A DNA stretch of 64,000 nt from an uncultured Oscillospiraceae bacterium (lineage in GTDB: Bacteria; Bacillota; Clostridia; Oscillospirales; Oscillospiraceae), in the NCBI GenBank assembly GCA_947589225.1, contig CANQBC010000007.1, forward strand, positions 1 through 64,000, read 5' to 3'. The notes below the pieces were generated by a model, which saw only the letters and a program-made list of their open reading frames with translations, was not told where the DNA came from and did not search any database. The position numbers were made by a program, and so were the translations under genes. Numbering within the stretch: the stretch's first letter is position 1; each line of letters begins with the position of its first letter. Shown piece after piece: positions 1 to 8,247 of this stretch.

Positions 1-391
<391 letters not shown>

Positions 392-518
392 TCACCAATA
401 GGAGAAAACAGGGGGTCTAAGCGGAACTGTTTTCAAAAAAATTTTGAAAAATTTTCGGAAACCTCGAAACCGCCTTTGACCGTCTCTTTTCATTTAGAAA
501 AGTACGATTTCATCATCC

Positions 519-770
519 TCAAAAATTATAGCCCTCCGGCACAAAGAACACATTCTCCATCGTATAAGCATCACGGTCGTCCTCAAATCCGTCACCCTCC
601 GCAACAAGCTCCTGATATCTCTTATCAAAAGCTGCGGAAATATAGCGCAGGAAAATAAGCCCAATGATTACCTTTCTGTATTCTGCAGCAGGAATATGTC
701 CCCAAAGAACACAAGCCGCATCCCATAGTTGTTTTTCAAAGCCAATATTGGCGTTGGTTTTATCAGCCAT
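519..770 (-). pseudogene. hsdM: Broken type I restriction-modification M subunit (HsdM), N-terminus only
   Basis: 83 residues match the start of type I modification methyltransferases, which form the M2S complex that methylates adenine. The helical N-terminal domain is recognisable (GFEKQLWDAACVLWGHIPAAEYRKV, then LIFLRYIS and a DAYTMENVFFVPE stretch; written here in pieces). Intact HsdM has roughly 500 residues; this copy stops straight after VPE, before the SAM-binding and NPPY motifs. The loss point lies about 200 bp upstream of the broken recombinase, consistent with an element having inserted in hsdM. A GGAGG site precedes the ATG, so a short peptide may still be made. Confidence 0.75.
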
Positions 771-842
771 CTGAATCTACCTCCAAGTAAACGCATGTAT
801 CCATGCTTATTCTATTATTTTCTGATGTACTAAAAAACGGAC

Positions 843-1049
843 TCAGTCATCATCGACCATTTCCATTATGTCGCTGACATCACATTGCAAAGCTACACAG
901 ATTTTCTCTATAATCTCTGTGTTTACGTTTTCGTTCTTACCGAGCTTCGTAACGGATGCCGCACTGATCCCAGCTACACGCTGCAAATCTTTTTTCTTCA
1001 TATCTTTATCAATTAACAGCTTCCATAATTTCTTGTAACTAATGGCCAT
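843..1049 (-). CDS. Small XRE-family (Cro/CI-type) DNA-binding regulator
   Basis: A 68-residue protein made almost entirely of a helix-turn-helix domain (KKKDLQRVAGISAASVTKLGKNE), of the compact YozG/Cro type found on clostridial mobile elements. Such proteins bind operator DNA as dimers. The ATG at 1049 is chosen because GGAGG (complement of 1057-1061) lies 7 nt upstream; a longer start at 1073 lacks a site. It is transcribed away from the kinase-like gene at 1254, and both have consensus promoters in the shared 200-bp gap, so it could control both. Its operator is not identified. Confidence 0.8.
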   Translation of the reverse strand: MAISYKKLWKLLIDKDMKKKDLQRVAGISAASVTKLGKNENVNTEIIEKICVALQCDVSDIMEMVDDD

Positions 1050-1102
1050 GTGCCAACCTCCATTTTCTGCCAAAATGTCTACACATAAACTCCGACTTGC
1101 TT

Positions 1103-1131
1103 ATTATATCACGTTTCTCATCAGATTTCAA
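1103..1131 (-). promoter_or_regulatory. Sigma-A-type promoter of the XRE gene
   Basis: On the minus strand TTGAAA (1126-1131) and TATAAT (1103-1108) are separated by 17 bp, directly upstream of the regulator starting at 1049. Confidence 0.7.
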
Positions 1132-1171
1132 GATTTTCTCCTGCGATTGCAGGAAAATTTTTCGTTTTCTC

Positions 1172-1200
1172 TTGAATTTTGTGCTCCAATCTGCTATAAT
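1172..1200 (+). promoter_or_regulatory. Sigma-A-type promoter of the kinase-GNAT-ASCH operon
   Basis: TTGAAT (1172-1177) and TATAAT (1195-1200) with a 17-bp spacer lie about 40 bp before the ribosome binding site of the gene at 1254. It diverges from the XRE promoter 40 bp away. Confidence 0.7.
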
Positions 1201-1253
1201 AACACAGACGGCAGGTTTCTCAGCCGATTTTGCACTAAGGAGGCGTGTCGTTC

Positions 1254-1769
1254 ATGATCTTTATAAGCGGTGTCCACGGTGTCGGGAAGTCCTACTTCTG
1301 CGACATGGTCAAAACAGAAACTGGCATAGAGTCCTACTCCGCCAGTACATTGATCACGCGGAAAAAGCACTCAGGTTTTGCCAAAGACAAGCTCATACCA
1401 GACATTGACGACAACCAGCAATACCTCCTTCAGGCAGTCCGTGAGTTAAGAGACTCTGGGCATGACTTTATTCTGGATGGACACTTCTGCTTATTGAATG
1501 CATCCGGAGAAATTACTCGGATTCCTTATGACACCTTCACTGCACTGAAACCAGAGGCGATTATCTTGTTGATGGAAAAGTCAAAAGTTATTGCTGCCCG
1601 ACGCAAGGAGCGCGATGGGATTGAAGCCTCTGTTCAAGACATTGAGGCTTTTCAACAGGAAGAATGCGCCTACGCAAAAGAAGTCGCCGCTGATATTGAT
1701 GCGAAACTTTATATCTCTGGCGGTGCCGGAGACCTTGCTCAGGCGATTGATTTTATAAAGTCACTTTAA
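1254..1769 (+). CDS. P-loop NTPase / nucleotide kinase-like protein
   Basis: 171 residues with a Walker A loop at the very start (GVHGVGKS, residues 5-12) and a DGHF motif in mid-protein, the layout of small adenylate-kinase-like or AAA_33 kinases. The substrate is unknown. The ATG at 1254 is preferred over GTG 1245 because the AAGGAGG (1237-1243) is 10 nt from the ATG but abuts the GTG. First gene of a tight operon with an acetyltransferase-fusion protein and an ASCH protein, so it probably acts on a nucleotide or nucleic acid in one process with them. That role is inference; the P-loop fold is clear. Confidence 0.75.
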   Translation: MIFISGVHGVGKSYFCDMVKTETGIESYSASTLITRKKHSGFAKDKLIPDIDDNQQYLLQAVRELRDSGHDFILDGHFCLLNASGEITRIPYDTFTALKPEAIILLMEKSKVIAARRKERDGIEASVQDIEAFQQEECAYAKEVAADIDAKLYISGGAGDLAQAIDFIKSL

Positions 1770-1782
1770 GGAGGAGCTGTTT

Positions 1783-2886
1783 ATGGCAGGCAATTTTTCT
1801 CTTAAGAAATTCAGCGATATCGACCTAAACGATCCCTTCTTTGATTCTTTGAAGGAAGACTACCCGGTCGGCGGTACAGTAAAACCGTTTGAGGTGTGGT
1901 TTCCTGAAAAAGCTCAGGAAGGCCGCACAGCCTTGGTTTTTGATGATGAAAATGGTCTCGGTGCCTTTGTATGCATAAAAGATGAGACCGAAAATATTGT
2001 GCTTACGGATAGGACTTTGCCCAAAAAGACTCGTTGCAAGATCACTACCATCAAAATTGCAGAGCGTTTTCGCGGTCAGCGTTTGGGCGAAGGTGCCATC
2101 GGTCTTGTTCTTTGGAAATGGAAGGATCTTGGCTGGGAAGATATCTACGTCACAGTATTTGATAAGCACGATCTACTTATCACACAGCTCACTAAGTTTG
2201 GATTCATCAAGGTTGGATATAACCCGAATGGCGAGGGTGTATATCTCCGTAGTCGTAGTAACGTAGATTACAGTGATCCGTATAAGTCGTTACCGTTCAT
2301 CAATCCGGATTTTGAAAATGCCGGATATCTGTGCGTGAATGACTTTTATCACGATACACTCTTCCCGTACTCTGAACTGAAGAATACTCTTCAGACCTCC
2401 GTTGCGTTAAATGTAAGAAACGGCCTTAGCAAGATATACGTTGGAGCACAGTATACAGTGCCTCCATACAAAATCGGGGAGCCGATCTTTATATACAGAA
2501 TTCATACTGGATCAGGAACTAAGCGATACAAATCATGCTTGACCTCGTTCTGCATCGTGACTAACGTTATCGCGGTAAAGCGTAGTGGAAGTCATCTTAT
2601 GACTTTTGACGAACTTCTCGCCAAGATAGGCAACAAGTCCGTCTACGACGAAAGTGAGCTCCAAACGAAATATAATAACGACAAAAATATGTTCGTCGTA
2701 GAGATGCTTTATTACGGCTATTTTGGCGAAGGTCATAACATCAATATGGACACCCTCGAAACCAAGGGCTACTGGAGTAGCAGCCACGGAGGAATATACC
2801 CGGCATTGATTAGGCTTACTCCCGACGAATTCAAAGAAATATTACGGGAGGGCAACGTCGATGTCGACAATGTTATTATCGATTAA
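1783..2886 (+). CDS. GNAT-like acetyltransferase domain fused to a PUA/EVE-like domain
   Basis: 367 residues. The first ~160 look like a GNAT N-acetyltransferase: RGQRLGEGAIGLVLW matches the acetyl-CoA-binding R/Q-x-x-G-x-G/A loop and is followed by a Y-F-x-K-x-GF core (residues about 95-145). The second half (GEPIFIYRIHTGSGTKRYKSCLTS, then YYGYFGE) resembles the beta-barrel of PUA/EVE/ASCH-like nucleic-acid or nucleotide readers. AAGGAGG sits just before the ATG and the gap to the upstream kinase is 13 bp; the 3' end overlaps the ASCH gene by 26 bp. The target of acetylation is not evident. The second domain is assigned by general appearance and is less certain than the first. Confidence 0.6.
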   Translation: MAGNFSLKKFSDIDLNDPFFDSLKEDYPVGGTVKPFEVWFPEKAQEGRTALVFDDENGLGAFVCIKDETENIVLTDRTLPKKTRCKITTIKIAERFRGQRLGEGAIGLVLWKWKDLGWEDIYVTVFDKHDLLITQLTKFGFIKVGYNPNGEGVYLRSRSNVDYSDPYKSLPFINPDFENAGYLCVNDFYHDTLFPYSELKNTLQTSVALNVRNGLSKIYVGAQYTVPPYKIGEPIFIYRIHTGSGTKRYKSCLTSFCIVTNVIAVKRSGSHLMTFDELLAKIGNKSVYDESELQTKYNNDKNMFVVEMLYYGYFGEGHNINMDTLETKGYWSSSHGGIYPALIRLTPDEFKEILREGNVDVDNVIID

Positions 2887-3232
2887 ACCTAAATATGCCA
2901 AAGTAATACTGGAGGGCAAAAAACAATACGAATTTCGGAAGAATAAACCCAAAGATGGCGTTACACGCATTATCTTTTATGCCTCGTCTCCTCAGAAGCA
3001 GGTGGTTGGTGAAGCTACCATAGATGAAATTCTTGAGGGCACTCCAAAAGAGATATGGGAGATTGCAAAGACAGCAGCCGGGATCACAAAGAAGTTCTAC
3101 TTCTCCTACTATGCCGGGAAAGATAAGGCCATCGCTTATAAACTCAAAGACGTAGTAGTATACGATACCCCCAAAGATCTCTCCGATTATGGGATCAGTC
3201 AAGCCCCGCAGTCATTTGTATATCTGGATTAG
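2861..3232 (+). CDS. ASCH-domain protein (PUA-like fold)
   Basis: 123 residues beginning MSTMLLSIKPKYAKVILEGK, then KQYEFRK: the ASCH signature in which a lysine-rich strand is followed by YEFRK. ASCH proteins bind RNA or modified nucleosides, and some are amidohydrolases of acetylated cytidine. The start at 2861 lies 8 nt after GGGAGGG and overlaps the previous gene, implying translational coupling. It ends the operon just before a terminator. Its position after an acetyltransferase-fusion gene fits a write-and-read or write-and-erase pair on nucleic acid, which is inference. Confidence 0.8.
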   Translation: MSTMLLSIKPKYAKVILEGKKQYEFRKNKPKDGVTRIIFYASSPQKQVVGEATIDEILEGTPKEIWEIAKTAAGITKKFYFSYYAGKDKAIAYKLKDVVVYDTPKDLSDYGISQAPQSFVYLD

Positions 3233-3238
3233 TTCAGG

Positions 3239-3271
3239 AGCCACGTTGTGCATAGCAGCGTGGCTTTTTTC
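3239..3271 (+). terminator. Rho-independent terminator after the ASCH gene
   Basis: GCCACG (3240-3245) pairs with CGTGGC (3259-3264) and is followed by six T residues; it closes the kinase-GNAT-ASCH operon. Confidence 0.75.
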
Positions 3272-3281
3272 TTTTACCCTC

Positions 3282-3310
3282 TTGACAAATTCATATTTTC
3301 TCGCTATACT
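3282..3310 (+). promoter_or_regulatory. Near-perfect sigma-A promoter of the XRE-ImmA operon
   Basis: TTGACA (3282-3287), a 17-bp spacer and TATACT (3305-3310). It is one of the strongest promoters in the window, typical of repressor-controlled mobile-element genes. Confidence 0.8.
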
Positions 3311-3319
3311 AATAAGCAG

Positions 3320-3337
3320 ATTAGCGAAGTCGCTAAT
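3320..3337 (+). promoter_or_regulatory. Palindromic operator candidate for the XRE repressor
   Basis: ATTAGCGAAGTCGCTAAT is two perfect 8-bp arms around AG. It begins 10 bp after the -10 box, over the expected transcription start, and ends before the ribosome binding site of the XRE gene at 3361. Negative autoregulation by that protein is the simplest reading. Confidence 0.65.
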
Positions 3338-3360
3338 TGACGAAGAAAGGAGTTTTTATT

Positions 3361-3744
3361 ATGACAGGCGATTTTGGAAAATTCATCAACGAAAAGAGGC
3401 TCGGACGCGCTTCTGACGGCAGCGATATCCTTCTTAAAGATATTGCTCAGGCGATGGGTACTACCGCCACCTATCTCTCCGACATTATCAAAGGAAGGCG
3501 AAATCCTCCTGAAATGAGCATGCTGCTTAAGATAGCAGATGTTCTCCATCTTACGGTCGAGGAACGTGCAGAAATGTTCGATCTTGCTGGCCGTGAAAGA
3601 AATGAGGCGGCCCCGGATCTTCCTGAGTACATTATGGATGAGAACCTTCCGCATGTTCGTGCTGCTCTCCGCAAAGCCAGCGATAAAAAGCTCGGCGATG
3701 ACTTCTGGCAGCGTGTTTTGGAGGAGATCGAAAAGAAAGGATAA
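3361..3744 (+). CDS. XRE-family transcriptional regulator paired with ImmA/IrrE protease
   Basis: 127 residues with an N-terminal helix-turn-helix (LLKDIAQAMGTTATYLSDIIKGRRNPP, residues about 20-50) and a 70-residue helical C-terminal part likely used for dimerisation or protease recognition. AAAGGAG lies 8 nt before ATG 3361; the TTG at 3337 falls inside the palindrome and is rejected. It is followed 2 bp later by an ImmA/IrrE metallopeptidase. In ICEBs1 and similar elements (known) such a protease cleaves its XRE partner after a stress signal to derepress the element; the same relation is inferred here. Confidence 0.8.
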   Translation: MTGDFGKFINEKRLGRASDGSDILLKDIAQAMGTTATYLSDIIKGRRNPPEMSMLLKIADVLHLTVEERAEMFDLAGRERNEAAPDLPEYIMDENLPHVRAALRKASDKKLGDDFWQRVLEEIEKKG

Positions 3745-3746
3745 GT

Positions 3747-4460
3747 ATGACCAAAGAAGCATATCTCAGCTCCCTTGTCCCTCGAATGTATAAATCCGAA
3801 TTCGATGATAAGGCAGCAGAAATCTTAGCGGAACACTGTCCGGAGGCTCTCGAAAAGCCAATGCCCGTTCCTATCGAAGAGATCGCAAGAGATAAACTAC
3901 ACCTACTCATCAAGGAGTATCACCTATCCGAAGATCTTAGTGTTCTCGGCCAGATGTGCTTCACGGATGGGCTTGTTGAAATCTACGATCCCTCTGAAGA
4001 TGAGTATCGGGAAGTGTTCGTCAAAGCAAAGACCATGATCATTGACCCGGACACCTATCTCAAGCGAAACTTCGGCAGCCGTCGGAACACGGTAGCACAT
4101 GAATGTGTTCATTGGATTTACCACCGCAACTACTTTCTTGCTATGGAGGCACTAAAAGAAGGACGTGCTGTGGCACAGCGCTGCCCCGTTGAAGCAAAAG
4201 ATGAATCTTTCAAGGATGTTTGGACCGATGTAGATTGGCTCGAATGGCAGGCAAACGGTATAGCCCCACGCATACTCATGCCAAAAGAAACAATTGCTGA
4301 CGGATTTCAGATGATCATTGACCGCAGCAAGAAAAATAAGTTTGTATCCGCAGGACTGATCTCCAAGTCAAAATGGATTCTGGAGCAGTTTGCCGGATTC
4401 TATCAAGTATCGCAGACCTCTGCTGCGATCAGACTCACGGAGCTGGGACTCCTCTCTTGA
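3747..4460 (+). CDS. ImmA/IrrE-family metallo-endopeptidase
   Basis: 237 residues. The zinc motif is HECVH (residues 118-122), preceded by RRNTVA as in the family, with a probable third ligand in the downstream DWLEWQANGIAPRILMP segment (E near residue 168), also a family hallmark. ImmA-type peptidases cut XRE repressors and allow element induction. Longer than ICEBs1 ImmA (about 170 residues), with an extra C-terminal helical domain ending in AIRLTELGLL that resembles a DNA- or partner-binding helix. It lies 2 bp behind the XRE gene, so the two are co-translated. Confidence 0.85.
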   Translation: MTKEAYLSSLVPRMYKSEFDDKAAEILAEHCPEALEKPMPVPIEEIARDKLHLLIKEYHLSEDLSVLGQMCFTDGLVEIYDPSEDEYREVFVKAKTMIIDPDTYLKRNFGSRRNTVAHECVHWIYHRNYFLAMEALKEGRAVAQRCPVEAKDESFKDVWTDVDWLEWQANGIAPRILMPKETIADGFQMIIDRSKKNKFVSAGLISKSKWILEQFAGFYQVSQTSAAIRLTELGLLS

Positions 4461-4548
4461 GCCATGTGCCAGCTCCTCTTTTTTTAGGGTAATACTTCGC
4501 TAAAAAGCGGAGCCGCTTGTTTATGAATTTGTGAAAGGAGGGATGCGG

Positions 4549-4758
4549 ATGGAGGAAATCCGAGACTGTCTCGGTCGCTTAGCTTGCTGCGGCAATGCGG
4601 CGACCGGTTACGTCTCCTCGCTGTATAAAGGTCATCGCACGACAGCCTACCTGTCAATCGGTGAAACCTTCACGGTTGAGAGAGACAACACCCGAACCGT
4701 TGTGACACGGATCACCACTTCGGCTTTCAAAGTACACAGCTACAAGATTGCTGCTTAA
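4549..4758 (+). CDS. Small hypothetical protein of an integrative element
   Basis: 69 residues starting MEEIRDCLGRLACCG, followed by YKGHRTTAYLSIGETFTVERD. I recognise the style of small proteins on clostridial conjugative elements but no named family. AAAGGAGG (4534-4541) is 7 nt from ATG 4549; the earlier ATG at 4543 is too close. Its 3' end overlaps the opening of the phage distal-tail frame, so the junction between the element and prophage DNA lies at about 4,750-4,765. No function can be assigned. Confidence 0.5.
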   Translation: MEEIRDCLGRLACCGNAATGYVSSLYKGHRTTAYLSIGETFTVERDNTRTVVTRITTSAFKVHSYKIAA

Positions 4759-5506
4759 CCCGATGGGTATCCGCGCAAGGCTTACCTCTTGGCAGGTCTG
4801 TGGCAGCCTTCGTAATTACACCTCTGCCATTCCCGGCAGAAGCGGTGTTGCGGACTTCGGTGCGGATTTTGATTACCGGGAGATTAATGTTTCCTGCAAC
4901 ATCCCGCCTAAGAGGTCTTTTGCCGCCCTCGTCTCGGTGCTGGATGATATTGCACTCTGGCTTGATCCTGCTGACGGCCTGAAACAGCTGGTGTTTGATG
5001 ATGTCCCGGACAGATATTTTATGGCAAGGCTCCGGGAGAAGATTGACTGTGAAAGACTGCTGGTCCGCTCGGCTGGCAGCTTTGACCTGAAATTCTTCTG
5101 TCCTGACCCATTTGCTTACGCTGTGGAGGATGAAGAATACACTATTTCTTCCACCGGCACTCATACGGTCAGACGCACAAAAGGAAATATCGCCTCGAAT
5201 CCTATCTATCGAATTCAGGGCGTGATTACATCTTCTGCCAGCAACTATATCACCATTACGACGAATGGCTCCGAGCTGAAAATCATAAATGCTTCCTTGG
5301 CGTCCGGTGAGACGCTGGTAGTGGATACAGATATGATGACTGCCTATGTTGAGGACTCCAACGGGGATACCCTCCGAAATGGCCTGCCATATCTAAAGGA
5401 ACTGAACTTTCCGACTCTGAATGTCGGTAACAACACGGTGGTGGTGACCGCCAATAATGCTACCTTTACCAGCCTTGAGATAGAGGCAAAAAGCAGATGG
5501 AGGTGA
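4748..5506 (+). CDS. Phage distal tail protein (Dit-like), N-terminally truncated
   Basis: About 250 residues matching siphophage tail-tip Dit/Sipho_tail proteins: IPGRSGVADFGADFDYREI (the conserved PGR-G strand) and LDPADGLKQLVFDDVPDRYFMA (the D-x-F-Y region), then a C-terminal galectin-like half ending ALEIEAKSRWR-style. Dit forms the hexameric hub joining the tail tube to the tip. No ribosome binding site precedes the possible TTG (4748) or ATG (4763) starts, and the first ~20 residues expected of Dit are missing, so the prophage appears cut here and expression is doubtful. The tape-measure gene normally upstream is absent. Confidence 0.65.
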   Translation: MLLNPMGIRARLTSWQVCGSLRNYTSAIPGRSGVADFGADFDYREINVSCNIPPKRSFAALVSVLDDIALWLDPADGLKQLVFDDVPDRYFMARLREKIDCERLLVRSAGSFDLKFFCPDPFAYAVEDEEYTISSTGTHTVRRTKGNIASNPIYRIQGVITSSASNYITITTNGSELKIINASLASGETLVVDTDMMTAYVEDSNGDTLRNGLPYLKELNFPTLNVGNNTVVVTANNATFTSLEIEAKSRWR

Positions 5507-5512
5507 TGGCTT

Positions 5513-8038
5513 ATGTCATTAAAAACAATACTGAATACGCAGATCGCCTTCACCGGTGAATTTCCAGCGGAATATGCCAAGGACGGTCTCTGGCGCTTTA
5601 ATGAAGATGCACCGGATTCCGATACCTGCCTTGCCGATTCCTCCGGGAAGGACAGGAAAGCATATATCAACAAATGGAGCGGCACTACAGCATCTCTGAC
5701 AGATGGCATCTTCGGCACCTATTTCCGGATGAACATCAATAACCCGTCCTCCGAGCAGACATATCTGCGGGTGACAAACGATGGTACGATTTTCTCCAAC
5801 ATCGGTGAGAGGATCATCGTCGGCGGCTGGATGCGTCCGACAACATACTCTGTTGGAAATACCTATACACCGCTTCTTTCCACACGTGCCGGTACCGGTA
5901 ATCCGATCTTCTATTTGTCGCTTTATCGAGGTAGGCCAAGACTGATGCTATATAACTCATCCGGTTCTTTGATTTTGGATACCACTGTCACTCCTTCTTT
6001 TACCTTGGAAAACGCTAAGTGGTATTTTATTGCAGCGGTCATCGAACCTAACAATAATAAGGCTTGGTATGTCATCGGCAACAAGGCAACCGGTGAAGTA
6101 TGGACATCCTCAGCCCTGACGATAAGCGGCACACTAAACCGCTCCTGCACCGCCGACCTTGTCTGGGGAATGTTGAATAGTTCCTACTGGTACGCGGGCG
6201 GCTTTGACGACTGGTTCTTGGACTGCAATTCAGAGCTTACCACAGAGGACCTTGCAAATTATTTCTTGTCGGCGGTCTGCGCTAATGCTGGTGATACCAC
6301 ATCTGACGTGGACGGCCTGACCGAAGAAAATGCAGTCATACTCCGGGCTTCCAGTGGTGTTTATCCTTCCGAGGGTGTTCTGACCACAGCGGCTGCGGAG
6401 TGCAATCTTTCCGGCGCTGGACGCGTATCAGTAACAAGCGAATATGTATCCGGTACCACGGCTATTTCCCTCGTGGAAACCTCTACCAGCGATGATCTGG
6501 AGAGCTGGAGCGATTGGGTGGCTGTACCTTCCGATGGAAAACTGGTCTCTCCGAACCGGGCCTATATTCGATTCCGGGTAACGCTCACTACAAACGATAC
6601 CAGCCTGACGCCAAAGGTCGTGGATATCAGGCTCTATGATATTCCGCGCTCTCCCTATGAGAAGATCGGATATTCTCGACCTGTTGTGCTGGACGAGAAC
6701 GGCGCATGGGAAGCTGTCCTCGAAAACGCGTATGACATCATCGTTACCGGCGAGATCAACGGCGAGGATACGCTGACCTTCAAAATTCCATACAAGGATG
6801 CCAAGCGTACTCATATCGACAGCGAGAAGAAAATCCAGATCGTTGACGACATCTATAAGGTGCGGACGGTCACAGATTCCAAGGATATGGATGGCAACTC
6901 CATTACAGAGGTCTATGCCGAAGCGGAGTTTTATGATCTGACCTTCTCAGTTTTGAAGGAAGAAAAGACGTTCGAGGCAGAATATCCGGAAGTCGCTATG
7001 GCTTATGCGCTTGCGGGAACCGAATGGTCTGTCGGAAATGTGACGGTACGCACAAAGCGCACATGGACCAGCTCGGAGAAAAACGCGCTCTCCATCCTGA
7101 GAAACGTAGCTGACCTTCACGGCGGTGATCTGATCTTTGACTGTGCCAACCGGCTCGTGCATCTGTTGGTATTAAGCGGCAAGGATAGCGGCGCTCTGTT
7201 CGCTTATCGGAAAAACATGAAATCCATCGAGCGCGTGGTTGATACCCGCAGCCTCGTAACAAGGCTATATGCCGTAGGCGCTGAAGGTATGACCTTCGCC
7301 AGCATCAATAACGGGAAGCCATATCTGGAGGATTTCACCTATACAACGGATGTGCGCATCTCCACGCTGGACTGCTCCTCTTTCACCAATCCTTATCAGA
7401 TGCGGGAGTATACGGCAATGCGGCTGGCACAGTATTGTAAGCCCACCATCTCTTACGTACTAAACGCGATGGATCTATCTGTCCTGACCGGATATGAACA
7501 TGAAGCATGGGAGCTTGGCGATTACGTGCGTGTGGAGGATGCAGAACTCGGTCTTTCTGTTACCACCCGCGTGGTTCGCAGAGAATACAACCTGCAGGAA
7601 CCGTGGAATACGGTGCTGGAGCTTTCCACCACACTGAAAAATCTGGGCAGCTCTGCAAGCCAGTGGGACAACGCAGCCGATACGCTCGGCGGCACCAGCA
7701 TGGTATCCAACAACGATATCCGCGAACTGGTGCCCTTCAACCTGCTGCGTAATTCCCGCGCCGATGATGAGCTGGCATATTGGACGAGCTCCGGCTTTGA
7801 GGCTGACGGCGATAACGGCGCTTCCGGTACGGCATCCTTTAAGGCCGAAGGTGTCTCCGGCATGACAAAGAGCCTGTCGCAGACGGTGTATCCCGCCAAC
7901 CGCGACAGTTACACGCTCTCCGCGCAGATTGCCTCCGAAAACTTAAAGAAGCTCTCCGATAGCTCACAGGTCGGCATCGAAATGGTTATTGAATATGAAG
8001 ACGGGACCACAGAAACCCGATTCATTGATCTGTATTAA
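5513..8038 (+). CDS. Phage tail endopeptidase / tail-tip protein with lectin-like N-terminus
   Basis: 841 residues. Residues about 50-240 resemble a LamG/concanavalin A-like fold (DGIFGTYFRMN, then ERIIVGGWMRP and KWYFIAAVIEP), usual for receptor or glycan binding. The middle (residues about 400-700) has the prophage tail endopeptidase (Tal/gp44-like) pattern: VLDENGAWEAVLENAYD, GEINGEDTLTFKIPY and ELGDYVRVED. It thus combines the tail-tip hub with a carbohydrate-binding head. Starts 7 bp after the Dit gene behind GGAGGTGA. It would act at the tip to contact and locally open the cell wall. Confidence 0.75.
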   Translation: MSLKTILNTQIAFTGEFPAEYAKDGLWRFNEDAPDSDTCLADSSGKDRKAYINKWSGTTASLTDGIFGTYFRMNINNPSSEQTYLRVTNDGTIFSNIGERIIVGGWMRPTTYSVGNTYTPLLSTRAGTGNPIFYLSLYRGRPRLMLYNSSGSLILDTTVTPSFTLENAKWYFIAAVIEPNNNKAWYVIGNKATGEVWTSSALTISGTLNRSCTADLVWGMLNSSYWYAGGFDDWFLDCNSELTTEDLANYFLSAVCANAGDTTSDVDGLTEENAVILRASSGVYPSEGVLTTAAAECNLSGAGRVSVTSEYVSGTTAISLVETSTSDDLESWSDWVAVPSDGKLVSPNRAYIRFRVTLTTNDTSLTPKVVDIRLYDIPRSPYEKIGYSRPVVLDENGAWEAVLENAYDIIVTGEINGEDTLTFKIPYKDAKRTHIDSEKKIQIVDDIYKVRTVTDSKDMDGNSITEVYAEAEFYDLTFSVLKEEKTFEAEYPEVAMAYALAGTEWSVGNVTVRTKRTWTSSEKNALSILRNVADLHGGDLIFDCANRLVHLLVLSGKDSGALFAYRKNMKSIERVVDTRSLVTRLYAVGAEGMTFASINNGKPYLEDFTYTTDVRISTLDCSSFTNPYQMREYTAMRLAQYCKPTISYVLNAMDLSVLTGYEHEAWELGDYVRVEDAELGLSVTTRVVRREYNLQEPWNTVLELSTTLKNLGSSASQWDNAADTLGGTSMVSNNDIRELVPFNLLRNSRADDELAYWTSSGFEADGDNGASGTASFKAEGVSGMTKSLSQTVYPANRDSYTLSAQIASENLKKLSDSSQVGIEMVIEYEDGTTETRFIDLY

Positions 8039-8049
8039 AGGAGGCGCGT

Positions 8050-8247
8050 ATGGCATATTTTTCAAAAACCTCAGCCAAGGTCGCGCCGGAACATTACGGC
8101 TCCCGCGTTAAGTCAATCACGGTCCGCGTTTGCATTACAAACTGCACCGGTACCGTTTATATCACTGACCTGATGCTACAAGCCGGTGCCGTCGCTACGG
8201 GATGGGTAGGACATCCCTGTGAGATCAAGTGGACGCTCGATGGCTGA
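8050..8247 (+). CDS. Short phage tail-fibre-associated protein, duplicated module
   Basis: 65 residues preceded by AAAGGAGG. Its core (ITVRVCITNCTGTVYITDLMLQAG; cited in part) is clearly related to the first half of the next protein (ITVTPTITDCSGTIWFTDIMLQEG in part). Probably a truncated or duplicated copy of a beta-strand tail module. Its TGA overlaps the ATG of the next gene by several bases, so translation is coupled. No enzymatic motif is seen. Confidence 0.6.
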   Translation: MAYFSKTSAKVAPEHYGSRVKSITVRVCITNCTGTVYITDLMLQAGAVATGWVGHPCEIKWTLDG

